From Porpolomopsis calyptriformis (lineage: Eukaryota > Basidiomycota > Agaricomycetes > Agaricales > Hygrophoraceae), in NCBI GenBank assembly GCA_951640195.1, contig OX621170.1, forward strand, positions 1,922,001-1,986,000: a stretch of 64,000 nucleotides of DNA. The letters run 5' to 3'. Under the pieces are notes generated by a model. It was not told the DNA's origin and did no database searches. It worked only from the letters and a program-made list of their open reading frames with translations. The position numbers and the translations under genes were made by a program. Below are positions 1 through 11,067 of the stretch, one piece after another. Position 1 is the first letter of the stretch. Each line of letters begins with the position of its first letter.

Positions 1-2079
1 TGGCACTACCAACTTTTGGTGCCGTTATATCAAAGCTTCTCCTCAGTCGTTCGTCCCCTCTGTGGCCTTTTACGAAAAGACCAACCTTGGGATTGGTCTT
101 TTTTGTGTCAAAAAGCCTTTGAACAACTCAAACATCTTGTCACTACAGCCCCTGTCCTTCTTACCCCGCGGCCAGACCTTCCTTACCTCTTGGAGACCGA
201 TGCCTCTGATTTCGGTATTGGCGCGGTCTTATCTCAAAAACACGACAATGGTTGGCACCCTGTTGGCTTTTTCTCGAAGTCCTTACTCCCTGCCGAGTAC
301 AACTATCCTACCCATGATCTAGAGATGCTTGCGATCATCACTTCCCTCAAGTATTGGCGCTATCTTTTAGAGGGTGCAAGGGATACTGTATTGATAAAAA
401 CGGACAATTTAGCGCTCAAATATTTCATGCAGAACAGATCCCTCTCCAGATGACAAGCATGTTGGATGGAATTCTTAGGCAGATTCAACTTCAAAATCGA
501 GTATTCCCCTGGAGTCAAGAACAAAGCCAATGGACTCTCTCGCCGACCCAATCACCGTCATACAGGAAAAGAAGAATTAGAAGGCCAAGCCCTCCTCCCT
601 CCCGAACGTTTTATCAATGCTATCATTTCCATGTCTGAACCCTCCTTCATGTCAGGACTTCGCTTCCCCGACTTCGATCAAATCCCAGAGGACATTCGCA
701 TCAAACTATCCAATCCCTCTTCTGGCTACTCCTTCACTGATGGAATTGTGAGAGATGCAGGAGATCGTATTGTCGTGCCAGCGGACGTATCGCTACGCAC
801 AGAGATAATTTGATTGACCCACTCCCTACCCCATGGAGGCCATCCTGGAATTGAGAAGACATGTGAGCTTGTGTTGCGGAACTACACCTGGAGTAGTGCT
901 GCCCCTGACATCCGTGTATTTGTATCATCCTGTCCGACCTGCCAACAAGTCAAGCTTTATCCTTCAAAGCCTGCAGGTCTCCTGGAACCCATTCCCCCTT
1001 TGTCTCGACCTTGGGAAGAAATCACTGCCGATCTAATTGTGGAACTCCCCCAATCGTCAGGCTACGATGCTGTCTTAGTCGTTGTTGATCGCTTTACCAA
1101 ACGCGTTCACTTTATCCCGACGACTTCGAATATTTCAGCAGAAGGAGTCGCAAAACTCTTTAGGGACAACATATGGAAACACCACGGCTGGCCAAAGAAG
1201 ATCATAACCAATTGAGGAACTCAATTTGCTTCCAAATTCGCGAAAGCTCTCAACACCTATTTGGGAATCATTTCCGGTCTATCCACCACTTATCATCCCC
1301 AAACCGATGGTCAAACGGAACGTACCAATCAAGAACTTGAACAATACCTTCGTTTATATACCAATTTTATGCAAGACGATTGGTCCAACTGGCTATCCCC
1401 AGCTGAATTCGCGTATAATAACCGACAACACTCCTCAACGAAACACACTCCCTTTTACCTTGATACTGGCCAACATCCCTTCGTCCCATCTATTCCCGTG
1501 ACCCCTACTCCCAACCCCACAGCAGATGCCTTTCACGATCATCTCACAGAAGCCCATGAAGAAGCCACAAAAGCTCTGGAAACAACAGCCGAAACCATGA
1601 AACGCTTCGCAGATCGCAAACGGAAAGATACCCAACTCCAAATAGGTCAATTTGTTTATCTTGATACCCGTAACTTAAAAACAGGTCGTCCAACCCTCAA
1701 ACTTGATGTCCAATGCACTGGGCCATTCAAAGTTCTAGAAAGAATTGGAAAAGTCTCTTATCGCCTAGCCCTTCCCTTATCATGGAAAATACACGACGTC
1801 TTTCACGTTTCACTCCTGAGACCCACTAACATTAACTCCGATCTCCACCTAGAGGAAGTAGATGATAATCTCTGCCCACCTCCAGATGTCATTCAAGAGA
1901 AAGAAGAATATGAGGTCGAACAAATTCTCCAACACCACGGGTCTACCCGACATTGTACATATTTGGTCAAATGGGTCGGCTATCCCATTGAAGAAGCAAC
2001 TTGGGAGCCGAAGAAGAATCTCATCCATGCGAAAGAACGAATTCTAGAATACGAACAATCAATTCAAACGGCGACTTAA
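1..2079 (+). pseudogene. Chromovirus A pol remnant (RT C-terminus/RNase H, integrase, chromodomain)
   Basis: This is the 3' part of a Ty3/gypsy pol reading frame in one frame throughout; the 5' part lies outside the window. Order: RT/RNase H (LLETDASDFGIGAVLSQ near 190-240, a typical RNase H start), HHCC zinc finger (HPGIEKT near 840, then CPTC), integrase core (FTKRVHF, YHPQTDGQTER near 1290-1320), integrase C-terminus and a chromodomain (YLVKWVGYP and ATWEP near 1960-2010). Three in-frame stops, at 451-453, 811-813 and 1213-1215, are all TGA where related elements have Arg, consistent with CGA to TGA. The ancestral integrase DRG has become N-stop-G, two CpG-type changes side by side. The element is coding-dead. 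The chromodomain places it in the chromoviruses, whose chromodomain is known to target integration to modified chromatin. Confidence 0.9.
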
Positions 2080-2203
2080 TCATTCTTTCACGGTATCAAC
2101 TCCCCTCGTTTATATTTTTCACCTTTGTCACCTTTTCCAAACTCCAACTCATCCTTATAATCTCTTTCATCTCCATCTTTCACTCTCAAAAATCGACATC
2201 GCT

Positions 2204-2782
2204 ATGCCCGCAGAATGCTCTCACCAAACTGCCCACAAGTCTACTGGTGGTCGTCCACCCCGAGCTCCCCGTATGTCCACTGGAGGACAACCCCCTCGTC
2301 GCGCTCTCCCTCCACTCGCTTCCACCTCCTCCGCCTACAGTGAAGCTGAGCTTGCCGGACAACTCTGGCAACACAATCGACGCGCACATAATCGGGACCT
2401 TCCCATATGGCCAGAGGAAATCGTCGCACCACCCATCCCACCTGAGCAGATCATCGAGTCGTTGAAGAAGGATGTCGAATACTACAAGAGCGAAATCGCG
2501 AGATTAAACAAAGAGCTGTATAATCAAGGAATGAGCTTGGATGGAAAGAGAAGAGCGAGTGAATATTGGCGAGAACAGGCCAAGCATTGGGAGGTGAAAT
2601 ACGAGGAAGTCGCAAAGGTACTTCCCCATCTCGATTCCCCCGCTCCCCCTGTTTTCCCAGGTCCACTCATTATTCCCCCCGGTTCATCGTCGAACCCCAT
2701 CACCATCCCCGACGATGACATTACTTCCCTGGCCGACATTATTTCCCTGTCAACCGCTGTCTCCGACAAGGACTTATTCTAG
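2204..2782 (+). CDS. Chromovirus A ORF3: histone-H3-tail-like N-terminus plus coiled coil
   Basis: This 192-codon open frame lies between pol and the 3' LTR of chromovirus A and has no stop. Residues 8-20 read QTAHKSTGGRPPR, which matches the histone H3 tail around K9/K14 (QTARKSTGGKAPR) at most positions. A weaker second copy (STGGQPPRR) follows at residues 25-33. Residues about 86-135 are charged with heptad-like spacing (LKKDVEYYKSEIARLNKEL), probably a coiled coil. The C-terminal third is Pro-rich then acidic (IPDDDI). The His before the key Lys is CAC, one CpG-type change from CGC (Arg). No gag, pol or env domain is recognised. Function unknown. An H3 mimic that binds chromodomain-type readers, or the element's own chromodomain, is inference. 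Confidence 0.7.
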   Translation: MPAECSHQTAHKSTGGRPPRAPRMSTGGQPPRRALPPLASTSSAYSEAELAGQLWQHNRRAHNRDLPIWPEEIVAPPIPPEQIIESLKKDVEYYKSEIARLNKELYNQGMSLDGKRRASEYWREQAKHWEVKYEEVAKVLPHLDSPAPPVFPGPLIIPPGSSSNPITIPDDDITSLADIISLSTAVSDKDLF

Positions 2783-2826
2783 TCCTTCCCCTCCTCCGCA
2801 CCCATCAACACCCTCGAAACTGCCTT

Positions 2827-2845
2827 GAATTTCGGGACGAAATTC
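2827..2845 (+). repeat. Inverted repeat just upstream of the chromovirus A 3' LTR
   Basis: GAATTTCG and CGAAATTC flank a 3-nt loop, a perfect 8-bp stem, 17 bp before the LTR. Equivalent inverted repeats precede the 3' LTRs of gypsy C (5570-5588) and gypsy Y (24791-24810). Confidence 0.7.
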
Positions 2846-2862
2846 CTTTTGATGTGGGTGTA

Positions 2863-3231
2863 TGTCACGGACGCTTTTTTCCTTTTTCTTTTTAGTCATA
2901 CTTGATTAGTCTCCATTCCGTTCATCCTTCCGCTTTACCGCTTTATATATAGAGACTGACCACATGTACCTTCCTTCCGACTCTTCATGAGTTACATTCC
3001 GTTTCCGCTATTCTTTCTGTGACTCTTCACAAGTCACATTCCGTATTCCGCTTTGTAATTGTCCATACGACTGACTCATGCTGACTCAGGTAGTTAGTAT
3101 ATAAAGCCTGATCTCTAGTCAGTAGGTTAAGTTCGATTCCTAGTTAGCTCCCCCACTCTTTAGTCAAATTTATATTCCTTATCAGCCCCTCCAACGCGAG
3201 AAGTAAAACCTCCGACTACCGAATCATAACA
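2863..3231 (+). repeat. Chromovirus A 3' LTR
   Basis: About 369 bp, starting TGTCACGG and ending CATAACA, directly after the ORF3/inverted-repeat segment. It contains a TATA-like TATATATAG near 2945 and TATATAAAG near 3100. The next base resumes chromovirus B coding sequence, so this is the insertion border. The matching 5' LTR is outside the window. Confidence 0.75.
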
Positions 3232-3670
3232 CCAAGAATACTCACTAGGAGATAAAGTATGGCTGGCTGCCACTAATATTAAGACCAAGCAACCTATAAA
3301 GAAGCTAGACAACAAATGCTTCAGACCCTTCAGGGTTATTGGGAAAGTTAGCTGCTCTGCCTACAAACTCAAACTCCCCCATGAATGGTTAGGACTGTAT
3401 CTAGTCTTCAATGAATCCTACCTCTCTCCTTACCACCCCCCTTCCTTTCCAAACTAAAAAAGACCTCCTCCTCCTCCTCCACTCCAACTAGAAGATAAAA
3501 TCAAGTACATTGTTGATAAAATCCTAGACTCCCAGCTGAGAAAGGGAAAACTCTAATACCTTGTACACTAGGAAGGCTACACCAGTGAGGAAAATACCTG
3601 GGAACCTGAGTCTAATATCAAGAACTCTCAAGAATTGGTTGATGAATTCCATACTCTTCATCCCAAATGA
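3232..3670 (+). pseudogene. Chromovirus B pol 3' end (integrase C-terminus and chromodomain), host of A
   Basis: Translation in shifting frames gives an integrase C-terminal segment (KVWLAATNIKT, then FRPFRVIGKVS) followed by a degraded chromodomain (YLVH-stop-EGYTSEENTWEPESN). Stops interrupt it near 3454, 3557 and 3571. The sequence begins exactly where the LTR of chromovirus A ends, so A inserted into B. The rest of B lies to the left outside the window. Non-functional remnant. Confidence 0.8.
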
Positions 3671-4147
3671 CCAGCCCCTAGGCTTCAACTATGTGTCATT
3701 CGGATGGATAACTTCTTTGGAATTAATGAACAGCTCTATGACCCTGTCATAGACTCAATAGGCGAGGACTACAAATTGCTCAAGGTTAGTGATAACATTG
3801 ACATCCTTGTCCCACTGCCTCCAACAGAAGTTGACCAACTCCTCAACCATGATTTCAATGGCTCCGCCCTTCTTCCTCCCCTCCTACCAACTGTATGACG
3901 AGTATGGATTTACAAGTCCAGCCCAGTAAATGCAATCACAGTTGTCCTACGACTGGATGATTGAGGCTAGGAACTTCAGCTTTACTAACTCGTCTCCCCC
4001 TTGTCTACCCTGGAAATCTGTCAATGGTACCAGTATCACCTCCCAACCTCTCCCTGTTATACACCAAGATGGTTACTCTGAGACTGTTCAAGACATCTCC
4101 AATACCTACATTAATATCATGCAGATGCAAATTTAAAGAGAGGGTAA
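3671..4147 (+). pseudogene. Post-pol segment of chromovirus B
   Basis: This lies between the chromodomain and the 3' LTR of B, the position occupied by ORF3 in elements A and C. A 64-codon open frame (3704-3898, MDNFFGINEQ) and short frames after it are visible, with no recognised domain and no H3-like tail. It may be a decayed ORF3 counterpart. Confidence 0.4.
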
Positions 4148-4502
4148 TGTTACAGATGTTTTATCTTTTTGTCATCTTCATTCACTTTCTTTCTTATCTT
4201 ATCTTATCTCCCCTTATCTAATCACTAATACTCATAGATTAGAGGTGATTATGCTATTGGTTGTTGAAGATGTGCTCTGCAGTAGCTGTGCAAGGCTGTG
4301 CAATTGGTTAGCATTTGTCAGCTATTCCATGGATCATCTCCATAGCAATCACTATCACAATCAAGACTCAGATAGATATAAGTAGAGTACAGCACACTTG
4401 TACTTCCTTAGTCTTGATTATCAACAACGTTTCCTCCATCTTATGTAATAGACCCATCATTGTCCCTGGAAGCTACCTGAGACTTTGACAGCTGACATAA
4501 CA
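4148..4502 (+). repeat. Chromovirus B 3' LTR
   Basis: About 355 bp with terminal inverted TGTTA/TAACA. It ends inside another LTR sequence, since bases from 4503 match the interior of the 608-bp LTR family on the minus strand. Confidence 0.7.
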
Positions 4503-4851
4503 ATATATATCTTCTAAAACAAGGATCCCTTTGAGTGTATATGATAAAAGGGAGCCTCTCTAATAATCTAAGGGGAATATAGTGAATGGTAATGAAGAAA
4601 TCGAATGAAAAGGGAGAAATAGAAGAGAAATGAAGCCTTTGTATAGTGTCTTCCCTTTAATATACAAACTTTCATTTGTGTTCAGAAAGCTTTGATCATG
4701 TTCAGAGAGTTCAATGATTCTTGAACTTGTTCAGGACATTCAGGAGCTATCAGGGGTATTCAAATGGTTTGTGTTCATGTTTGAAGGACTTGATAGGCAT
4801 CTAGTATTTGTATAGTTGAATATATGGGGCTCAGGGGACAGAGAGGTTGTA
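4503..4851 (-). repeat. Partial LTR of the gypsy N family, interrupted by chromovirus B
   Basis: Read on the minus strand from 4851 it starts TGATACAACC and follows the first ~350 bp of the 608-bp LTR found at 13061-13668, with many C/T and G/A differences. It breaks off at the edge of the chromovirus B LTR. Confidence 0.75.
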
Positions 4852-5144
4852 TCACTGGAAGGGGTTAGTGGAGGAGTGTGTGTGGCTGACTGGACAGGGG
4901 AAGGCCTGGAGCTGTACTGCCTGCCAGCTTGTGAAGGGCAAGTGTTGGGTTGGGGAAGAACCTGTGAAAAGAAAACATGCCCAGACTGCCACAGAGGAAC
5001 CAGAGTATGGAGCAAAAAGGTGATGAGGGAATGTGGAGTTGGCAGAGATGGAGAAATTGAGGGGAGAGTTATGAGGAGTTTGGGGGGAGATGAGGAAGAT
5101 GAGGATAGAGATGAAAATGATGAGGGAGTCCATGGAGAGGACAG
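4852..5144. other. Unassigned spacer between two LTRs
   Basis: Purine-rich and low in complexity (many GAGGA/GATGAGG runs). Short open frames on both strands look like composition effects. No gene or element feature recognised. Confidence 0.5.
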
Positions 5145-5551
5145 TGTTATAAACTGGTTGTTCAGAATGCATTTTACTTCAGGTGTTCTGTCCTAAGAGA
5201 TAAGGTATGGTTCTAAGTCCTTGTTATGAGTAGCTAACAAGGAATCAGACTTAAAGTCTGATACATACAAAGATACCCTTTATATACTAACTACTTATCT
5301 GTATGAGTCAGTGCAACATAACATGTGTAAGAGATAAGGGTGAGTCATTGTGATCAATGATGAATCATAAGGGGTTGAAACAAAGACAGAAATGAAGTGT
5401 GTCCACATATGGATAGAGTAATGGGGAATCCCAGAGAAAGGTAATGGGGAATCCCTAGATGAGATAAGGGAAGATAGTGGGGATTCCCAAGATAAGATAA
5501 GGGTTTACATGTGATATGATAAGAGAAAAGAGAAAAATTCCAACTGTGACA
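5145..5551 (-). repeat. Gypsy C 3' LTR
   Basis: About 407 bp. On the minus strand it starts TGTCACAG and ends TATAACA. It is related in sequence to the 390-bp solo LTR at 13919-14308 (shared GGAATCAGACTTAAAGTCTG block). It follows the post-pol segment of gypsy C. Confidence 0.75.
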
Positions 5552-6427
5552 TACACCTTGGCTTCAAAGGAAATTCATCCCGAATTTCAAACTTGGGCGG
5601 TGTCGGTCATTTTGTCCTCTGAGGCCTGAGTTGGGATTTCCTTGGTGGTGGGGGCCTTGACAGCTACTGAGGGGGAAGCAATGAGTTCGACTTCAGAAGT
5701 TGCTTCAACTGGGGAGGGGGCTCGGACTGTCACGACGTCATTGTTATCATCTGGGTATTCCAAATCAAGGTTGATGGGGTATTCAACTGATTTTCCCTAC
5801 TCAATCAATGTTTCTCTTGTCGCGAGATCTTGTTGGGACAGTTGGAAGTCTTCTCTTGTGCGCCGTTCAGCTTGACAGCTTTCTTCCACGAGTTTGGCGA
5901 TGTAGGCGTGGGTGGTAACATTGTAACAATCTACCCACATTCACCTCTTTTGTCATTGGAGCTCCCAAAGTTTGAGCTCACTATTGTCCCAACAGTCCTT
6001 CCAAAATTGAATACTGTTTCATAATGTTTTATTCTCGGCTTGTAAAGCATCGCGTTCTTGATGAAGTTCTCAGTTCCAGTTGCTGACGCTATTGCTGTGA
6101 ACTATGAGATGATAGATAGTGACGGCGGGATCTTTGGGAGGAGGAGTTCATCCTATGAAGAAGTCTTCTGCGCAGGCGTGAGCTTGTCGATGCAGTTGTC
6201 AAGAAGAGGAAGCAGTGGTGGAGGGACCGGGGGTAGGGGATCAGAGGTGGGATGGAGAGATTCATCCAGTATGTCAGATAGCAACTTGAGGGGAGGGGGA
6301 TCGTGTTGCGGGCATAGTGAAATTGTTGTGAAGGAAAGTGGAGATGTCTTCATAGTTTATAAGGAGTGATTCTAAAAATAGAGGTCAATTCTTGGCAGAT
6401 GATATGATGACAAACGAATGAATAGAA
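5552..6427 (-). pseudogene. Gypsy C ORF3 remnant
   Basis: Between the pol stop (6428) and the 3' LTR, the minus strand starts a frame with MPATRSPSP (near 6317), similar in first residues to chromovirus A ORF3 (MPAECS). It then encodes a coiled-coil-like stretch (ELHQERDALQAENKTL) broken by several stops. It has no H3-like tail. The segment ends in the inverted repeat 5570-5588. Its position supports a conserved extra ORF in these chromoviruses. Confidence 0.55.
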
Positions 6428-9400
6428 TCAAGTCGCCATTTGAATTGAGTCTTCATATGTCTTCACAATTTCCTTGGCGTGTTGTAAAATGTTTGATCAA
6501 TCTTCCCAAGTAGCTTCTTCAATTGGATAGCCTTTCCATTTGACCAAGTATTTTCATTGTCATTTAGCTCCAGAATGTTGTAATATGGATTCAACCTCAT
6601 ATTCTTCTTCATTTTCAATCAGATTAGGAGGAGGCCGTGATGTGTCGATGACATCTGGGTGGAGCAATTTATTTCTAACATTGGGTCTCAGGAGTGAAAT
6701 GTGAAAGACTGGGTGTAGTCTCCATGTTCCAGGAATGTTGATTAGATAAGCAAGGTCCAATATCTTCTTTGAGACCTTGAATAGTCTAGTCCATTGATTG
6801 TTGAGCTACTTCGAGGGTCATGTTGTCTTGATGTTCTTGGTGTCTAACCAAACTAGGTCTCCTTCTTCATAGGAGGGTGAGAGTTTCCGTTTACGATTGG
6901 CGTATTTCTTCATCAATTCCATTGTCTTCAGTAAAGATCATTCAGCATTTTGCTGTGCATGTGTGAGGCATTCATGAAAGGTGTTGGCTGCTGGTACGTT
7001 ACTTTGATCCAGAATGATCATGGGGGGATAGGAATAACGTCTGTATTCCATATAGAATGGTGATTGTGAAGTTGCAGAGTGTTGTCAGTTGTTATAGGCA
7101 AATTCTGTAGAAGCAAGCCATTCCAACCAGTCATCCTGCATGAAGTTGGTGTAGAAACGTAGATAAACCTCGAGTTCTTGATTGGTATATTCCGTTTGAC
7201 TATCTGTTTGGGGATGGTATGCAGTGGAGAGACCGAAGATGATTCCTAGGGAATTATTGAGGGCTTCTGTGAATTTAAATGCAAATTGCACTCCACAATT
7301 GGATATAACCTTTTGGGGCCATCCATGGTGTTTCTAGATGTGATTCTGAAAGAGTTTCACAGCACCTTCTGATGAGAGATTGGAAGTTGTCAGAATGAAA
7401 TGGGCTCGTTTAGTGAAGCGATCAACAACAACCATTACAGCATCATAGCCTTGTGACTTGGGGAGTTTGACGATAAGATCAACAGTAATCTCTTTCCATA
7501 GTTCTGTAGAAGGGGGTATGGGTTGGAGCAATCCTGATGGTTTCGAAGGGAAATTCTTGTTTTGTTGACAAGCGGGGCAGGATCGAACATAATTGGTGAT
7601 GTCTTGTGGGGCACCATCCCAGGTAAAGTTATGAAGAATAAGTTCCTTCATCTTCTCAATGCCAGGGTGGCCAGCATGGGGGTAGGCATAGGACAGTCAT
7701 ATAATGTCTGTGCACAGAGATACTTCCTCTGGCACCACTATTCACCCTTCAACATCGCGTACAAGCCCATCTGCTTGGGTCCAAGCAAGAGAGGCATCCT
7801 TGAGTTTATCTTGGATCTTCTGTGGGAGTGGGATTTTGAAGTGTAATCTAGAAAGAAAACTTGGATTCAACAACTTGACAATTGAATTAATCCATCTGTC
7901 ATGTGCTGATGCGATGTGGAGCCTTCTGAGCTCTGGGATCTGCCCCAAGAGATAATGGGAGGCACAATAGAAAGGAGCTATCAAAGAAATCATAAAAATC
8001 GAAGAAATAGAAGAAATCGGAAAATCGAAGCACTCTCTAGAGTGCTAGAGGCGATAGAAGAGGCTCAAACATGAAGGACTGGACGTGGGACGATGGAATC
8101 TATCTTCCTTCTCTATGATACAAACATATCTACAAGTAAATATATCTGTGAAAACAAAGATCCCTTTATATGCTATATAGTAAAGGGATGAGACTTCTGA
8201 ATGAAGCCACCAGTGAAAGGGTCGATGGAAACGATGAGGATCTACACAATGGATGTCTGGCTATCAGATGCATCCTTTGATATGAGCTGCGATTGCGAAT
8301 CAGAGGATCGAAGAATTCGAAGAAATTCGCAGAAATCCGAAGCATTCGGAGATAAATCGCTGGACAGGAAGCCGAATCGCGTAGTCGGGGACATCGTAGT
8401 AGTGTAGTAGACGTCTGGGGGATCACATAGATATATCAAACATGTCCTCCGGAGCTCAAGGGACCAAGGGGTCGTATCAGCGCTATCAGAACTTTGTTCT
8501 CCACATTGGCTTCGATGCCAGGCAAGTAACCCAGGTGCCTGGACAGGCCATTGGCCTTGTTCTTCCTCCCTGGAACATACTCGATCTTGAACCCGAACCT
8601 GGACAGATATTCAGACCAACAAGTTTGGCAATTCAACAAGCGAAGATTCTTGGAGAAGTATTGTAAGGCCAAACTGTCCATCTTGATGAGAATATCATGT
8701 CTCACTCCTTCAAGGAGGTGGCGCCACTGTTTGAAAGAGTCAATGATTGCCAGGAGCTCCAGATTGTGAGTTGGGTAGTTCTTTTCAGCAGGGGAGGTAG
8801 ATCTTGAGTGATAGCCAACAGGTTTCCAGTGTCTATCATAAAGTTGGGAGAGTATTCCAGCGATTCCAACAATGGAGGCATCAGTCTCCAGACAATAAGG
8901 GAGATCTCAATCAGGGATGTGGAGGATGGGCACATTTGTTAAAAGGGATTTGATATTGTCAAAGGCTTCTTGTCTTTGAGGGGTCCATTCCCACACAGTT
9001 TCATTGTGCAAGAGTTCGTAGAGAGGGGTAGCAACTTTGGAGAAACCCTTGATATATCTTTGCCAAAAGTTTGCACTGCCCAAGAAGGATTGGAGTTGTT
9101 TCACCATTTCTGGAATAGGCCAAGACATGATGGTGTCAACCTTCTTCAGATTGGTGGTGATTCATCCTTTGGATAGGACTACTCCAAGATAGATGACTTC
9201 TTCCTTCTCGAACTGGTATTTGACAGGTTTGCATGAGAGTCTGTATCTCTTCATGATATCCAGAGTTTTGAAGGTCCAGTATTGTAGTTCTTGTAAATTA
9301 TCTCCACAAACAAGCACATCATCAATATAGATGAAAACGTTTCCAGAATCCAGGACTTCTTTGAACCTTGTGTCAATCATCCATTGAAAGGTGGCTGGGG

Positions 9401-10886
9401 AGTTTTGCAAACCAAAGAATATTACAGTGGGTTTGAAGGCACCTGCTTCAGTGATGAAAGCAGCTTTCCATTTGTCGCCTTCCTTGATCCTGATGTTATT
9501 GAATCCCCATCGGATATCCATGACTGTAAACAGAGATGCTGTTAGAAGCTTCGGTCATTGGAGTATTTGGTGAAGAAGGGGGAGGGGATAGTGGTTGGGA
9601 ACTGTGTGTTCATTGAGGTAGTAATAATCTTCAATAGGGCGTAAGCCAGCGCTTTTACCTTTAGCGTTCACTTCTTCAGCTTTCTTCCCAAAGAAGAACG
9701 GAGAGACTTGTTTTGACTTGGACGTCTGTATTCGTCCAGTAGATATGTTTTCATTGATGAACTTGTATAAATGATCCATCTCAAGAGGGGATATTGCGTA
9801 TTTCATGCCCTTGACTGGTTTGAAGGTTTCATCCAGTTCTATGGCATGGTCGAACTCCAAATGCGGTGGAAGGTGGTTGAAGGATTCTTTAGCAAAGATG
9901 CTAGAGTAGTCTTTCCAGTATGCCTCCAGAACAAACTTTCGCATATCTTCTTCCACTATGCTGGCTCAGGATTCATCCAACTTCGATATGCGTCAATTCA
10001 TAGCCAGTGTGACCAATTCTATTCCTAGTGACTCTGCATTGCTGACTATCCATCAATGGAGGATCTCTTTGCTATCTAGAGCCAGTGTTGCCTCTTTCCA
10101 ATCGATGTTTGGATTGTGCTTTTTGAGCCATGGGAAGCCAAGGATCACATCCATCTTAGATCCGAGATTGGTCACTTCCAATCGGATCCATTCATTGTGT
10201 CCTCCAGGAGCCTCTAACCAAATATCAATATCATTCTCAATAGGTCCACCTCAGTTTTCAGATCCATCGGCATTCCATATGGGGATTTGGGTTTCAAATC
10301 CCATTAGAGTAAAATTGTGGCAAGTTGCGAAGGATTCATCCATGAAATTTCCAGAGGCTCCACTATCAACCAGAGCAGTGGCCGGAACACGTTGACCAGT
10401 GTCGGTAGCTTCAATCCAAATATCCAAGATGAGTCTGAGATTGCCTTCTTCAAGAGTACCAAGAATTCAAAATAGATTGCATGGGGTGGTGATACATTCT
10501 TGAGTAGATACATCCGTAATGGCAGGCAAAATGTTTGGACTCCTTAAAAACCCTGTTCTTTCAGTTCCTTGACGAGCTGAGCTTTTCTTTCCTTTGGCCA
10601 GTGATCGATCCCGCAGTTGTCCACCACTCGAATAGTTTCCTCCATAGTAGCTGGGGAAGCTATCTCATTGACTCATTCCATCTCGATACCTCGTATGTTT
10701 CATCCTTGACCTTGCCCTGTGTATGGTCTTCCTCATTTTCCAGCAGAGGCACTACTCAATAGGTGTGCTGACGAAGAAGAGGCGAGAGGGGAATTGGGAC
10801 ACTTGTTCACCCAATAACCTAGTTCTCTGCAGTGATAGCAGTTGCCTCACGGAATGCATGATATTAATGAAGAGGAAGTTGTCTCC
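6428..10886 (-). pseudogene. Gypsy C gag (3' part) and pol, minus strand
   Basis: In transcription order (right to left): Gag zinc knuckle with CHYC...C spacing near 10830-10790, whose usual His is Tyr; protease DSGASGNF near 10345-10370; reverse transcriptase with YIDD near 9318-9341; RNase H (8436-8935); HHCC and integrase (7651-7085, YHPQTDSQTE); and a chromodomain ending with the pol stop at 6428 (YLVKWKGYP, EEATWED). Many stops interrupt it. The 573-bp LTR at 7907-8479 splits it between RNase H and integrase. At 10886 it ends against the copia LTR, so the 5' part of gag and the 5' LTR are missing. Confidence 0.88.
7907..8479 (-). mobile_element. 573-bp solo LTR, copy 1
   Basis: This lies inside gypsy C pol. 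Ends are TGATG...TATCA read on plus. Copy 2 (23851-30901) has the same 573-bp length once its insertion is removed. The flanking 4 bp are GTGC (left) and GCGC (right), a target duplication differing at one CpG. The ends and 4-bp duplication resemble those of gypsy N, whose 608-bp LTR also starts TGATAC(A/G)ACCCCT. Confidence 0.85.
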
Positions 10887-11001
10887 TGTTTGACATGTAC
10901 CATCACATAAGCACATAGGTGGTAGATAAAACACATGTTATAGCCTAATATGGTAGCGGTTAGTTGAACATAACACTAACATTCACTCCCTTATTTTCAC
11001 A
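10887..11001 (+). repeat. Copia 5' LTR (shortened at its start)
   Basis: This matches the 3' LTR 32108-32240 from ACATGTAC onward and ends TTTTCACA. About 20 bp near the start of the 3' copy (GATATACATTCCAAGTG region) are missing here, at the join with gypsy C. Confidence 0.75.
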
Positions 11002-11013
11002 GGTTATGAGCCC
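11002..11013 (+). promoter_or_regulatory. Copia primer binding site, half initiator tRNA-Met
   Basis: GGTTATGAGCCC directly follows the LTR. It is complementary to the anticodon arm of initiator tRNA-Met (GGGCTCATAACC), as used by copia elements primed by a cleaved half tRNA. Confidence 0.7.
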
Positions 11014-11067
11014 TGATAGCTCACCATAAACCCCAATGCTCATTCAAAATCTCTCTAGACAATAGAA

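Noticed and set aside
2001..2465. 154-codon plus frame overlapping the pol end and ORF3
   Set aside because: Different frame from both pol and the H3-like ORF3, with no motifs. It spans the pol stop only by chance.
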